This document shows, in pieces, positions 9,601 through 21,381 of a stretch of DNA of 40,395 nt. Numbering within the stretch: the first letter of the stretch is position 1; each line of letters opens with the position of its first letter. The stretch is from positions 1-40,395 of the forward strand of contig VLTN01000107.1 in NCBI GenBank assembly GCA_008330645.1. Reading direction: 5' to 3'. The notes below the pieces were generated by a model. That model searched no databases and was not told the DNA's origin. It saw only the letters and a list, made by a program, of their open reading frames with translations. The translations under genes were made by a program, and so were the position numbers. Origin of the DNA: Cafeteria roenbergensis (Eukaryota > Sar > Bigyra > Bicosoecida > Cafeteriaceae).

Positions 9601-12600
9601 TCCGGCGAGAGGTCCTCCCCCACAGGACACTGCAGCACCGCCACGCTCCGTTCGGTGAGGTGGCACCCCTCCAGCACCGAGGGTGGGGACCCTGGATCGT
9701 CCCTACTCCGCTTCATCTCCCGCCGAATTCTGGCTTTGGTTCTCCTCGCGCTGTCCTCGCTTGCACAGCACCTGGGTCTTGTCGGCGTTCATCCGCAGCC
9801 CCACCGTGCTGAGCCGCTCGGCCAGCATCTGGGCTGCCTTGAAGGCGCTCCTCCTCGGGCCCACGAGCGTCGTGTCGTCGGCCATCTGCAAGATGAGCAC
9901 ATCTGGGAAGGCGCGCCTCACCTCGTCCACCAGGGGGTGCACTGCGATCGCAAACAGTGCGCCCGCTGCCGGGTCGCCTTGACGCACGCCCCTGTTGGAC
10001 TTCAGCTCAAAGACCTCGCCCTCGTCCGTGGCAAAGAGGAGCGGGCTGGACGAGCCGTACAGCGCCAGCACCGCCGGCACGAGCTTCTCGTCCAACCGCC
10101 GCACCTCCTCGATCATCGCGCGCCTGGAGACGGAGTTGTAGGCGTTGGCCATGTCCAACGCTACCACCACCGTTCTGATCTCCTCCCTCCTCGAACGCGG
10201 TGCGGACAGCATGGACCAGCCTGCACGACCCGTCTCGGCAGCCCAGGAACTGGAAGCGCAGCTGGTCCAGCAGTCCGTGCTTCCCCAGGATGGTGTTCAC
10301 CACCTTGCCCACCAGCTTGCCCAGGCCCGAGACCATGGCCACCGGCCTGATCTTGCCGTTGCCCTTGGGAATCGCCATCAGGGTTGACGACCCGAGGACC
10401 CTGCGCTCCTCGGCAGAGAGGTCGTTCCTCAACGCCCTTCGGACAAATGACACGAGCGCATCCAGGTCCTTCTCGGCGATGTTCTCCAGCTGCTTCGCGA
10501 CCATGCCGTCCGGGCCCACGGCCTTCTTGTGCGGCATCGACTGAATCGCCGCCGACACCATTTCCCGGAGCTCGGAGTCGGTGAGGTCCGGCGCTTCTCC
10601 CTCCACTGTGCCGTCGACCACCTCCTCCTCGCTCGGGTGCAGGCTCATCAACGCCTCCAGCGTCTCCCTGTCCTGCGCGACGGTGCCCGCCGACGCCATG
10701 CTCTTCGCCAGGTCCTTGGCGGAAGTGCCGTTTTGACGCCGCAGATACGCCTTCAGGGCCGCTACCGTGGTGAGCTGCACCCTTATTCCCGCCGCTTGCT
10801 CGACGGTCGGGTGGCCCTCCGCGTTGCCTCTGCGCCCAGCACCCGCCAGGGACGCCGCCGCTGCCATGGTGCCATGCTGTAAGGTGGGCTCGAGCGCCAC
10901 CGGCACGTGCTCGCTCACCGCCTTGCGCTGCCGCAGTTTGTCCGCGGCAAAGGCCTCGCCGAAGGTGCACTGCCGGAGCAGCGCCTTGATGTACCACTGC
11001 ACCCACTTCTTGGAGGGACATCCGTGTCTCAGAAAGGCTCCCTTGGCGAGGCTGTCCGGAGAGCTGGTGGAGCACCGCTTGCACCGCCCGTCCCCACACG
11101 CCCTCTCTCCGTCAGAGAGTGGCGTCTCGTTGCCTCCTGCTTCCGCCATCGCTCCCGTCACGTCCTCCGCGTCATCCCCCTCCAATCCGTGGCTTGCATC
11201 CATGTCCCCCTCCTCGCCCGTCGGTGGCTCCGCTGTCCGGTTCGCTCCGGCCAACTGCCCTGTGACTCCTGCCGCCGCCGGCACCTCCACCTCGAGCTGC
11301 GGCATGGTGCTGTGAACCTGTCCTACACTCGGGTCCCCCGCCGCGTTTGCAGCCGATGGACCCAGCGCTCCGCCAGTTGCGCCAGTCTCCTCCGCCGACT
11401 CGTCCTCCTCCCTACTCGCCTCCTCATCATCCGCCGCCGGGTCATCCTCCACCTCCCCCGATTCACCATTGTCCACCGTCGACCCCTCTCGCTCCGCCCT
11501 GGCTGCGCTGTCGCCCGCCAGCGACCCGTCCTCCTCCTCGACCGAGGCGCCATCATCCTCTGACGTCTCGCTCCTCGGACTCCATCCTCCGTCGTCCATT
11601 GTCTCCTCGACTTGGTCCTGGCTGGCTGCGCTGTCGCCCGTCATCTGCCAGTCCTCCTCCTCACTCGCCTCGCCGTCGTCCTCCGACCCCTCGTCACTGG
11701 CCTCGTCCGTTGTGCCATAGTCCATGGAGCCTCTGGTCTGGCTCCCAGTAGCTTGGCATCCATCCACCAGCCATGCACCAGTGTTCCCATCCGCCGCGTC
11801 CTCACCTCCCGACGCCTCGCTCTCCTCCGCACTCACTGCGTCTTCATCCATTGACGCCCCGTCACAGTCTCCACCAACGACATCATCATCCTCCCCCGAC
11901 CCGTCTTCGTCGTCACCCGACGCGTCCTGAGTCTCCGGTGGCTGGCTCTCCTCCTCCATGGCTGCTCCGCCATCCACCGGCAGTGAATCCTCACGTGCGC
12001 CGGCACCTCCGATCTGCCCACCGTTTCCCCGGTTGGGGCTTCTGGTCGCGGCAGCCTCGTCGCCGTCCGAGTCATCGTCGTCCTGGTCCGAGTCCTGCTG
12101 CCTGCGCGGAACCACTGGCTGCGGTCGCCTCTCGGTGACCTCCCGGGCAAGCATCTGCGCCACGTTTGACTTGTCTTGGCTAAGCGCCACTGTTAGGCCT
12201 GCGGCTCCGGCCAGCTGACGCAATTGGGCGTCGGAAAAGTTGTCCTGGAGCGCCACTGCGGTCAGGCCGCCTCTTTGGGCCAAGTCTTGCAGCATCTGGG
12301 GTGCTGTCATGCTGTTCACAGTCACTCGTTTTGTGTTCTCCAGTCTGGCTTTTCTGGCCAGGTAGCCCCTGAGAATCGCTGAAGGATTGAGATGGCTCTC
12401 AGTTCCGCAGTTTGCGGCGCGGCTCCTGGCAGAGCCGGCAAGGAGACGCTGCGTGCCGGGACTGCAAGCGCTGACGAGCACCCGTCCGGGACCCACAGCT
12501 GTGCGCCTCTGGCCACACGCGGTCGCGCGCCCCTCGGTCCGCCCGTCCACACGCCTCTCAGAACGCCCGGCCGTGGTCCTCCGGGCCCCCGCAGCCGCCC

Positions 12601-12611
12601 TTCCTCCGGTA
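6652..12611 (-). mobile_element. LINE copy B: longest copy, with N-terminal region
   Basis: On the minus strand this copy runs from the 72-bp repeat array through a long ORF region to a 3' UTR of about 190 bp, ending at the G8 tract. It is the only copy here that carries the region upstream of the point where copies C and D are truncated (N-terminal acidic domain and Cys cluster). The 5' limit is not defined by comparison; I placed it at the edge of the 72-bp array. An RLE-type LINE of this kind nicks its target and primes cDNA synthesis from the nick. Confidence 0.75.
6840..12310 (-). pseudogene. LINE polyprotein, copy B: acidic N-terminus, RT, linker, zinc motif, restriction-like endonuclease; two frameshifts
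   Basis: Proposed start is ATG at 12310 (MTAPQMLQDLAQ). Order: a short SAP-like helix-turn region (QLRQLAGAAGL), about 270 residues rich in Asp/Glu, a Cys cluster (CGDGRCKRC), then RT with AVGPDG, IPKGNGKIRPVA, motif A ALDMANAYNSV, motif B GVRQGDP, motif C MADD and NADKTQVL. After RT come a thumb-like region, an Ala/Gly/Glu-rich linker, CxC...HH...C, and the endonuclease (K-R-P-D, D 14 residues on, K-x3-Y). Two +1 changes relative to copy C break it: near 10180 (GTTCTGATCTCC for GTTTTGGCTCC) inside motif A, and near 9740 (GGTTCTCCTC for GGTTTCCTC). The last 958 residues (9716 to 6840) are open. The domain order places it with R2/CRE/NeSL-like LINEs rather than APE-type LINEs. Confidence 0.8.
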
Positions 12612-13490
12612 CGCATTGCCTCGCGCCCTCGGAAACGCGCGGCCGTGTGCCCGTTGGCAGCCTCGACCGCCCGCTCGCCGGAACGCGTTGCCTCGCGCCC
12701 TCGGAAACGCGCGGCCGTGTGCCCGTTGGCAGCCTCGACCGCCCGCTCGCCGGAACGCGTTGCCTCGCGCCCTCGGAAACGCGCGGCCGTGTGCCCGTTG
12801 GCAGCCTCGACCGCCCGCTCGCCGGAACGCGTTGCCTCGCGCCCTCGGAAACGCGCGGCCGTGTGCCCGTTGGCAGCCTCGACCGCCCGCTCGCCGGAAC
12901 GCGTTGCCTCGCGCCCTCGGAAACGCGCGGCCGTGTGCCCGTTGGCAGCCTCGACCGCCCGCTCGCCGGAACGCGTTGCCTCGCGCCCTCGGAAACGCGC
13001 GCGGCCGTGTGCCCGTTGGCAGCCTCGACCGCCCGCTCGCCGGAACGCGTTGCCTCGCGCCCTCGGAAACGCGCGGCCGTGTGCCCGTTGGCAGCCTCGA
13101 CCGCCCGCTCGCCGGAACGCGTTGCCTCGCGCCCTCGGAAACGCGCGGCCGTGTGCCCGTTGGCAGCCTCGACCGCCCGCTCGCCGGAACGCGTTGCCTC
13201 GCGCCCTCGGAAACGCGCGGCCGTGTGCCCGTTGGCAGCCTCGACCGCCCGCTCGCCGGAACGCGTTGCCTCGCGCCCTCGGAAACGCGCGGCCGTGTGC
13301 CCGTTGGCAGCCTCGACCGCCCGCTCGCCGGAACGCGTTGCCTCGCGCCCTCGGAACCGCGCGGCCCGTGTGCCCGTTGGCAGCGCTCGACCGCCCGCTC
13401 GCCGGAACGCGTTGCCTCGCGCCCTCGGAAACGCGCGGCCGTGTGTGCCCGTTGGCAGCTCTTCGACCGCTCATCGCTCGCCGGAACGCG
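12612..13490. repeat. 72-bp minisatellite, about 12 units
   Basis: The unit begins CCTCGCGCCCTCGGAAACGC and ends CGCTCGCCGGAACGCGTTG. Units start about every 72 bp from 12619; most are identical. The unit ending near 13003 has an extra GC, and the last two or three (from about 13340) carry small indels. 72 is a multiple of three, so in minus-strand reading it encodes a 24-residue Arg/Gly/Ala repeat without stops, but nothing suggests this is selected. It lies directly 5' of LINE copy B. Confidence 0.9.
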
Positions 13491-14110
13491 TTGGCCCTGC
13501 GCGACCCTCGGATCTGCACGTCGACGAGACGGCCGTGTGCCCGTTGGCGCGCGGCCTCGCTGGCCTCGACCGCCAGCGCTCGCCGCCGAACGCGTTCGCG
13601 GACGTCGCGCCCTCTTGGCAAACGCCACGCCGAGACCCCGCCGATGTGTGCCTCTCCGTCCCGCTGGCACGCCAGTTGATCGACCGCCGTCCGCGTGGTC
13701 GCCTCGGAGGCTCCGATGCGGTAGCGTTGACCACCGCGAACTCCTCGTCTGTGAGCCCGCGCGGGTCCCATCATCGTGTTGCGGAGCCAGTAGTGCGTTC
13801 CCGGCACGCACGCCTCTCGGAACGCGACCAGGTCGCTCATGACGCGCAGCATGGCCGGGTCGTCGATGTTGGCGACGCGTGCCCTTGGCCAGCGCCTCGG
13901 CCCTGCAGCGTGCTGTGCAGGCCTGCGCGCCTTGGCCAGACGGCGCAGGAAGACACACTCGTGCTTGATGCGCAGCATGTCGTCGCACCATCTTGCGGCC
14001 GGAACGCATGTCGCCTCGCGCCCTCGGAAACGCGCGTGTGCGCCGTTGCGCCGTACGCAGGCAGCTTCGAGCTTGGCCTTCAGCTCGCCCGGCAGCTTAC
14101 CCGCGTGTCG
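13491..14110 (-). other. Scrambled patch: LINE 3' coding sequence interleaved with 72-bp repeat words
   Basis: Aligned by eye with copy D (17629-18430), the order of LINE words is kept, but segments are missing and replaced by pieces of the 72-bp unit. GATCTGCACGTCGACGAGAC (LINE) is followed by GGCCGTGTGCCCGTTGGC (repeat), then GCGCGGCCTCGCTGG (LINE), CCTCGACCGCC (repeat), and further on GAGACCCCGCCGATGTG (LINE). Near 14005 a near-complete half unit (GCCTCGCGCCCTCGGAAACG) sits inside the LINE. The zinc and endonuclease core of copy C is destroyed here. Confidence 0.7.
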
Positions 14111-17090
14111 GGCAAGCCCTCGAACGCCTGTCGCTGCGGCCAGGCAGCGGGCTCCCTTGCAGGCCCTGATGAACTCCTCCACCAGGTTTGCCGCTGCCTC
14201 CATGTCATCCGACGACTCGTCGTCAGATCTGAGCTCCATCATCGCCTCCAGCGCCAGCTCCTCGATCTCGGCGCGCAGCTCTTCCAGGCCCTCGACAGCC
14301 CCCGCGATGTCCGACCTCCACACGTGCGCCAGCTGGTAGCGCTTCTTCACCCTGGCGGCATGAAGGTCGGCCTCCTTGCCCACGACGCAGTCCTTGTCCG
14401 GCCTGAAGTACCGTGCCTCGGTGCAGGCGTCCTTGTACTCCTTGCTGTCCCGCTCGTAGTCCCGGTAGGCTCCCTTGGCGACCTCCTCGCATCGCAGCAG
14501 GATGTCGCCCACCTCCTTGGTCGCATCGCTGCGGTCTGAGCGCTTCAGCGCCCGCATCACGAGTTTCTTGAGCGAGATGCCCTTCCAGTTGGGGTCGTTG
14601 CCGTCCGCGTCCGCGTCGGGTCCGTCCCTGGCCAACCCGATCGCCGGCGTTCGCCTGACCGAGTAGACCTGTGCCGCATCCGCTCTCGGCTGTGCGGCAT
14701 CAGATGTCTCTTGGCCGGTTGGAGCGCCAGCCGCACTAGCTGCCGCTGCGCCGCCGCCGCCCGTCGTCATCTCGGTCGCCGCTCCCGCCGCGCTGGCGGC
14801 AGCCGCACCTCCGCCGACCGTCTGGCCTCCGCTTGTCGGTGTTGGCTGATGCCCCGGTTCAGCCGCTCCCCCCGTACCGCTGACGAGCCAGCCGTCCAGC
14901 GTACCTGCAAGCTGCTGCCCATGCGCCGGGCCCTCGTCGCAGTCCTCCTTGGACTCGCTCTCTCCGACCGCCGGGTGGTCCACCCACGGCGTGCCGCCCG
15001 CTGCAGCAGCCGCCGCACCCGACTCATCCTCCGCTTCCGCCTCGCCGGCGTTGGCTGGTCCCGCTCCGGCACCACTCCCCGACGCCGGCTCTCCTCCGCC
15101 TCCACCAGTGCCGGGTCCGTCGAGGGCCTCCTCCGGCGGTGGTGCCATCTCGAACCGCCCTTTCCGCATGTCCCGAACGGCCTCGATGAAGCCCGCTGTC
15201 GCCTCGAAGCGGAACTGCGCCACGCCAGGCAGGCCCATGCCCCCGGCTTTGCAGCCCTTGCTCAGCATCTTTGCCAGCCTCATCTGAGCGTAGCCTCCCT
15301 TCTTCAAGGCCGGGTTGGACGCTGCCGATGCGAGCCGAGTCACACCGTCGGCTTCCCGGCCCAGGAGCGCCCACCACGCCTCCCGCCTTGCGTGCTCGTC
15401 CGGCAGCCCCCGAACAAGCGCCTCGATGGCCTTGGACATGGCCTCACGGAAGCCGTCCTCGGTCACCGTGCACATCTCGTCCGAGAGCGCGTGGCCGATC
15501 GCATCCAGCTCCGTCTTGTGCGCCACTGCCGCCAGGTTGGCCAGCAGCGCCGCATGGAACACCGCCAGCTCCTGGCCCGCCGCCGCACCCGCTGCTCTGT
15601 GCAGGTAGCTGAACTTCTGTCCGAGCACTGACAGCAGTAGGTGGTGCGCCCGCTTGAGCCCGCAGACCTCGATGCCCGCGAGCAGGCGCTCCGCCGCCGG
15701 CCCGAACTCCTTCTCTAGTCGCTTCATCGACTGCTCTAGGGCCACCTCCGGTGAGAGGTCCTCCCCCACAGGACACTGCAGCACCGCCACGCTCCGTTCG
15801 GTGAGGTGGCACCCCGCCAGCACCGAGGGTGGGGACCCTGGATCGTCCCTACTCCGCTTCATCACCCGCTGAATTCTGGCTTTGGTTTCCTCGCGCTGTC
15901 CACGTTTGCACAGCACCTGGGTCTTGTCGGCGTTCATCCGCAGCCCCACCGTGCTGAGCCGCTCGGCCAGCATCTGGGCTGCCTTGAAGGCGCTCCTCCT
16001 CGGGCCCACCAGCGTCGTGTCGTCGGCCATCTGCAAGATGAGCACATCTGGGAAGGCGCGCCTCACCTCGTCCACCAGGGGGTGCACTGCGATCGCAAAC
16101 AGTGCGCCCGCTGCCGGGTCGCCTTGACGCACGCCCCTGTTGGACTTCAGCTCAAAGACCTCGCCCTCGTCCGTGGCAAAGAGGAGCGGGCTGGACGAGC
16201 CGTACAGCGCCAGCACCGCCGGCACGAGCTTCTCGTCCAACCGCCGCACCTCCTCGATCATCGCGCGTCTGGAGACGGAGTTGTAGGCGTTGGCCATGTC
16301 CAACGCTACCACCACCGTTTTGGCTCCTCCCTCCTCGAACGCGGTACGGACAGCATGGACCAGCCTGCACGACCCGTCTCGGCAGCCCAGGAACTGGAAG
16401 CGCAGCTGGTCCAGCAGTCCGTGCTTTCCCAGGATGGTGTTCACCACCTTGCCCACCAGCTTGCCCAGGCCCGAGACCATGGCCACCGGCCTGATCTTGC
16501 CGTTGCCCTTGGGGATCGCCATCAGGGTTGACGACCCGAGGACCCTGCGCTCCTCGGCAGAGAGGTCGTTCCTCAACGCCCTTCGGACAAATGACACGAG
16601 CGCCTCCAGGTCCTTCTCGGCGATGTTCTCCAGCTGCTTCGCGACCATGCCGTCCGGGCCCACGGCCTTCTTGTGCGGCATCGACTGAATCGCCGCCGAC
16701 ACCATTTCCCGGAGCTCGGAGTCGGTGAGGTCCGGCGCTTCTCCCTCCACTGTGCCGTCGACCACCTCCTCCTCGCTCGGGTGCAGGTCCATCAATGCCT
16801 CCAGCGTCTCCCTGTCCTGTGCGACGGTGCCCGCCGACGCCATGCTCTTCGCCAGGTCCTTGGCGGAGGTGCCGTTTTGACGCCGCAGATACGCCTTCAG
16901 GGCCGCTACCGTGGTGAGCTGCACCCTTATTCCCGCCGCTTGCTCTACGGTCGGGTGGCCCTCCGCGTTGCCTCTGCGCCCAGCACCCGCCAGGGACGCC
17001 GCCGCTGCCATGGTGCCATGCTGTAAGGTGGGCTCGAGCGCCACCGGAACGTGATCGCTCACCGCCTTGCGCTGCCGCAGTTTGTTAATG
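14111..17090 (-). mobile_element. LINE copy C: truncated at both ends
   Basis: This copy carries the RT and linker regions, almost identical to copy D. Its 5' end is cut at GCTGCCGCAGTTTGTT (plus strand, ending 17090), exactly where copy D is cut near 21379. Its 3' end fades into the scrambled patch, so the endonuclease and 3' UTR are lost. It abuts the 3' terminus of copy D with only two or three intervening bases. Confidence 0.8.
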
Positions 17091-17134
17091 AACATCGTTG
17101 GGGGGGGTCGAAAACTCGCGTCACCATACCACAC
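14111..17134 (-). pseudogene. LINE RT-linker polyprotein, copy C, frame open
   Basis: The reverse transcriptase is intact in one frame: LMAIPKGNGKIRPVAMV, motif A VVALDMANAYNSV, motif B GVRQGDPAAG, motif C LQMADDTTLVG, then MNADKTQVLCKRG. It continues into the thumb and the Ala/Gly-rich linker without the frameshifts seen in copies B and D. The ATG at 17134 lies in the 3' UTR of copy D, so it is not the native start. The native N-terminus (acidic region and Cys cluster) is missing. The frame stays open through the scrambled patch, the minisatellite and into copy B as far as 10007. Confidence 0.75.
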
Positions 17135-20100
17135 ACTCGATTCACAGACTCACCAATCACCAATCCAGCAACTCCATCACCGATGAGTCACAAACCGCGC
17201 CAAACCCACAATCCCAAGTCTCAAGTCCCAGATCCCTGCCATCACACTGCCTCGAGTCGCCACTCAGCCGCCCCTGCTCACCGCATGCGCTCCACCTGCT
17301 GCCGCAGGTACTGCGTCTGCCCGATCAGCTGGGTCGCCAGTCCCTTGGCGATGACCTCGTTCAGCCTCGACAGCCAGCGGAAGGCCCAGCGCGCACGCTC
17401 CCTCGGCCGGTCACCGAAGGCCGTGTCCGCCACCTTCTTGAGGAAGGCGAAGGCCTCTGGTCCCATGCGTCCCGTGGTCGTGATGACGAAGGGCACAATG
17501 GAGCTCAAGTTGTCCTTTGTAGCTGAGCTCTTCTTGTACTCCCTCATCTTGTCATTCTCACGGCGCTCGAGAAAGGCGTCCATGCTCTGCAGGCCCTGCG
17601 TCACGTAGGACTTGCTCACCGCCGAGGTGATCTGCACGTCGACGAGACAGGTGGTCTCGAAGTCGACGTGCACCCGCAGGTCCGGTCGCTTGCGCGCGGC
17701 CTCGCTGGACCCCGGCTGGGACCCGAAGCGCGTCTGCCCGTCCTGCCAGCTGGAGGGCTCCACCACCGACTGTAGCCCCGCCGAGCGCACCGCCGCGTGC
17801 AGGACGTCGCGAACGTCGTTGTGCGCCCGGATGGTGGAGCCCTTGCCGCAGCGGCAGCGCGCCAGGTGATGTGCCACGCCCGAGACCCCGCCGATGTGGA
17901 CGGTGCCTCTCGCGGTGGTATCTCGCTGCACGCACGCGCAGTTGATCGACACGCCGTCTGGCACCACGTGGTCAGCCTCGGAGGCTCCGATGCGGTAGCG
18001 GGTGACCACCGCGAACTCCTCGTCTGTGAGCCCGCGGGGTCCCATCATCGTGTTGCGGAGCCAGTAGTGCGTTCCCGGCACGCACGCCTCTCGGAACGCG
18101 ACCAGGTCGCTCATGACGCGTAGCATGGCCGGGTCGTCGATGTTGGCGACACGCTTCTCCGGCGTGCCCTTGGCCAGCGCCTCGGCCCTGCAGCGTGCTG
18201 TGCAGGCCCTGCGCGCCTTGGCCAGACGGCGCAGGAAGACACACTCGTGCTTGATGCGCAGCATGTCGTCGTGGTGCAGCACCATCTTGCGCTGCCAGGG
18301 CGCCTCGGTCTGCTCGTTCGCCCGCGCTGTCACCCCGTCGCCGTACAGGCACTTGCGGAGCTTGGCCTTCAGCTCGCCCGGCAGCTTACCCAGGGTGTCG
18401 GGCAAGAAGCCCTCGAACCCTGTCGCTGCGGCCAGGCAGCGGGCTCCCTTGCAGGCCCTGATGAACTCCTCCACCAGGTTTGCCGCTGCCTCCATGTCAT
18501 CCGACGACTCGTCGTCAGATCTGAGCTCCATCATCGCCTCCAGCGCCAGCTCCTCGATCTCGGCGCGCAGCTCTTCCAGGCCCTCGACAGCCCCCGCGAT
18601 GTCAGACCTCCACACATGCGCCAGCTGGTAGCGCTTCTTCACCCTGGCGGCATGAAGGTCGGCCTCCTTGCCCACGACGCAGTCCTTGTCCGGCCTGAAG
18701 TACCGTGCCTCGGTGCAGGCGTCCTTGTACTCCTTGCTGTCCCGCTCGTAGTCCCGGTAGGCTCCCTTGGCGACCTCCTCGCATCGCAGCAGGATGTCGC
18801 CCACCTCCTTGGTCGCATCGCTGCGGTCTGAGCGCCTCAGCGCCCGCATCACGAGTTTCTTGAGCGAGATGCCCTTCCAGTTGGGGTCGTTGCCGTCCGC
18901 GTCCGCGTCGGGTCCGTCCCTGGCCAACCCGATCGCCGGCGTTCGCCTGACCGAGTAGACCTGTGCCGCATCCGCTCTCGGCTGTGCGGCATCAGATGTC
19001 TCTTGGCCGGTTGGAGCGCCAGCCGCACTAGCTGCCGCTGCGCCGCCGCCGCCCGTCGTCATCTCGGTCGCCGCTCCCGCCGCGCTGGCGGCAGCCGCAC
19101 CTCCGCCGACCGTCTGGCCTCCGCTTGTCGGTGTTGGCTGATGCTCCGGTTCAGCCGCTCCCCCCGTACCGCTGACGAGCCAGCCGTCCAGCGTACCTGC
19201 AAGCTGCTGCCCGTGCGCCGGTCCCTCCTCGCAGTCCTCCTTGGACTCGCTCTCTCCGACCGCCGGGTGGTCCACCCACGGCGTGCCGCCCGCTGCAGCA
19301 GCCGCCGCACCCGACTCATCCTCCGCTTCCGCCTCGCCGGCGTTGGCTGGTCCCGCTCCGGCACCACTCCCCGACGCTGGCTCTCCTCCGCCTCCACCAG
19401 TGCCGGGTCCGTCGAGGGCCTCCTCCGGCGGTGGTGCCATCTCGAACCGCCCTTTCCGCATGTCCCGAACGGCCTCGATGAAGCCCGCTGCCGCTTCGAA
19501 GCGGAACTGCGCCACGCCAGGCAGGCCCATGCCCCCGGCTTTGCAGCCCTTGCTCAGCATCTTTGCCAGCCTCATCTGAGCGTAGCCTCCCTTCTTCAAG
19601 GCCGGGTTGGACGCTGCCGATGCGAGCCGAGTCACACCGTCGGCTTCCCGGCCCAGGAGCGCCCACCACGCCTCCCGCCTTGCGTGCTCGTCCGGCAGCC
19701 CCCGAACAAGCGCCTCGATGGCCTTGGACATGGCCTCACGGAAGCCGTCCTCGGTCACCGTGCACATCTCGTCCGAGAGCGCGTGGCCGATCGCATCCAG
19801 CTCCGTCTTGTGCGCCACTGCCGCCAGGTTGGCCAGCAGCGCCGCATGGAACACCGCCAGCTCCTGGCCCGCCGCCGCACCCGCTGCTCTGTGCAGGTAG
19901 CTGAACTTCTGTCCGAGCACTGACAGCAGTAGGTGGTGCGCCCGCTTGAGCCCGCAGACCTCGATGCCCGCGAGCAGGCGCTCCGCCGCCGGCCCGAACT
20001 CCTTCTCTAGTCGCTTCATCGACTGCTCTAGGGCCACCTCCGGTGAGAGGTCCTCCCCCACAGGACACTGCAGCACCGCCACGCTCCGTTCGGTGAGGTG

Positions 20101-21381
20101 GCACCCCGCCAGCACCGAGGGGTGGGGACCCTGGATCGTCCCTACTCCGCTTCATCACCCGCTGAATTCTGGCTTTGGTTTCCTCGCGCTGTCCACGTTT
20201 GCACAGCACCTGGGTCTTGTCGGCGTTCATCCGCAGCCCCACCGTGCTGAGCCGCTCGGCCAGCATCTGGGCTGCCTTGAAGGCGCTCCTCCTCGGGCCC
20301 ACCAGCGTCGTGTCGTCGGCCATCTGCAAGATGAGCACATCTGGGAAGGCGCGCCTCACCTCGTCCACCAGGGGGTGCACTGCGATCGCAAACAGTGCGC
20401 CCGCTGCCGGGTCGCCTTGACGCACGCCCCTGTTGGACTTCAGCTCAAAGACCTCGCCCTCGTCCGTGGCAAAGAGGAGCGGGCTGGACGAGCCGTACAG
20501 CGCCAGCACCGCCGGCACGAGCTTCTCGTCCAACCGCCGCACCTCCTCGATCATCGCGCGCCTGGAGACGGAGTTGTAGGCGTTGGCCATGTCCAACGCT
20601 ACCACCACCGTTTTGGCTCCTCCCTCCTCGAACGCGGTACGGACAGCATGGACCAGCCTGCACGACCCGTCTCGGCAGCCCAGGAACTGGAAGCGCAGCT
20701 GGTCCAGCAGTCCGTGCTTTCCCAGGATGGTGTTCACCACCTTGCCCACCAGCTTGCCCAGGCCCGAGACCATGGCCACCGGCCTGATCTTGCCGTTGCC
20801 CTTGGGGATCGCCATCAGGGTTGACGACCCGAGGACCCTGCGCTCCTCGGCAGAGAGGTCGTTCCTCAACGCCCTTCGGACAAATGACACGAGCGCCTCC
20901 AGGTCCTTCTCGGCGATGTTCTCCAGCTGCTTCGCGACCATGCCGTCCGGGCCCACGGCCTTCTTGTGCGGCATCGACTGAATCGCCGCCGACACCATTT
21001 CCCGGAGCTCGGAGTCGGTGAGGTCCGGCGCTTCTCCCTCCACTGTGCCGTCGACCACCTCCTCCTCGCTCGGGTGCAGGTCCATCAATGCCTCCAGCGT
21101 CTCCCTGTCCTGTGCGACGGTGCCCGCCGACGCCATGCTCTTCGCCAGGTCCTTGGCGGAAGTGCCGTTTTGACGCCGCAGATACGCCTTCAGGGCCGCT
21201 ACCGTGGTGAGCTGCACCCTTATTCCCGCCGCTTGCTCGACGGTCGGGTGGCCCTCCGCGTTGCCTCTGCGCCCAGCACCCGCCAGGGACGCCGCCGCTG
21301 CCATGGTGCCATGCTGTAAGGTGGGCTCGAGCGCCACCGGCACGTGCTCGCTCACCGCCTTGCGCTGCCGCAGTTTGTTGA
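17091..21381 (-). mobile_element. LINE copy D: RT to 3' terminus, 5'-truncated
   Basis: A 4291-bp unit. Its 3' terminus on the plus strand is TGAACATCGTTGGGGGGGGT at 17091, and its 5' cut is at GCTGCCGCAGTTTGTT near 21379. The next copy's 3' terminus (copy E) follows at once. Because copies C and D share the same 5' breakpoint and the same neighbour, the D unit probably arose by tandem duplication rather than by an independent insertion. Confidence 0.8.

Noticed and set aside
12612-13490. CRISPR-like array.
   Set aside because: The whole 72-bp unit repeats with no variable spacers. It is a minisatellite.
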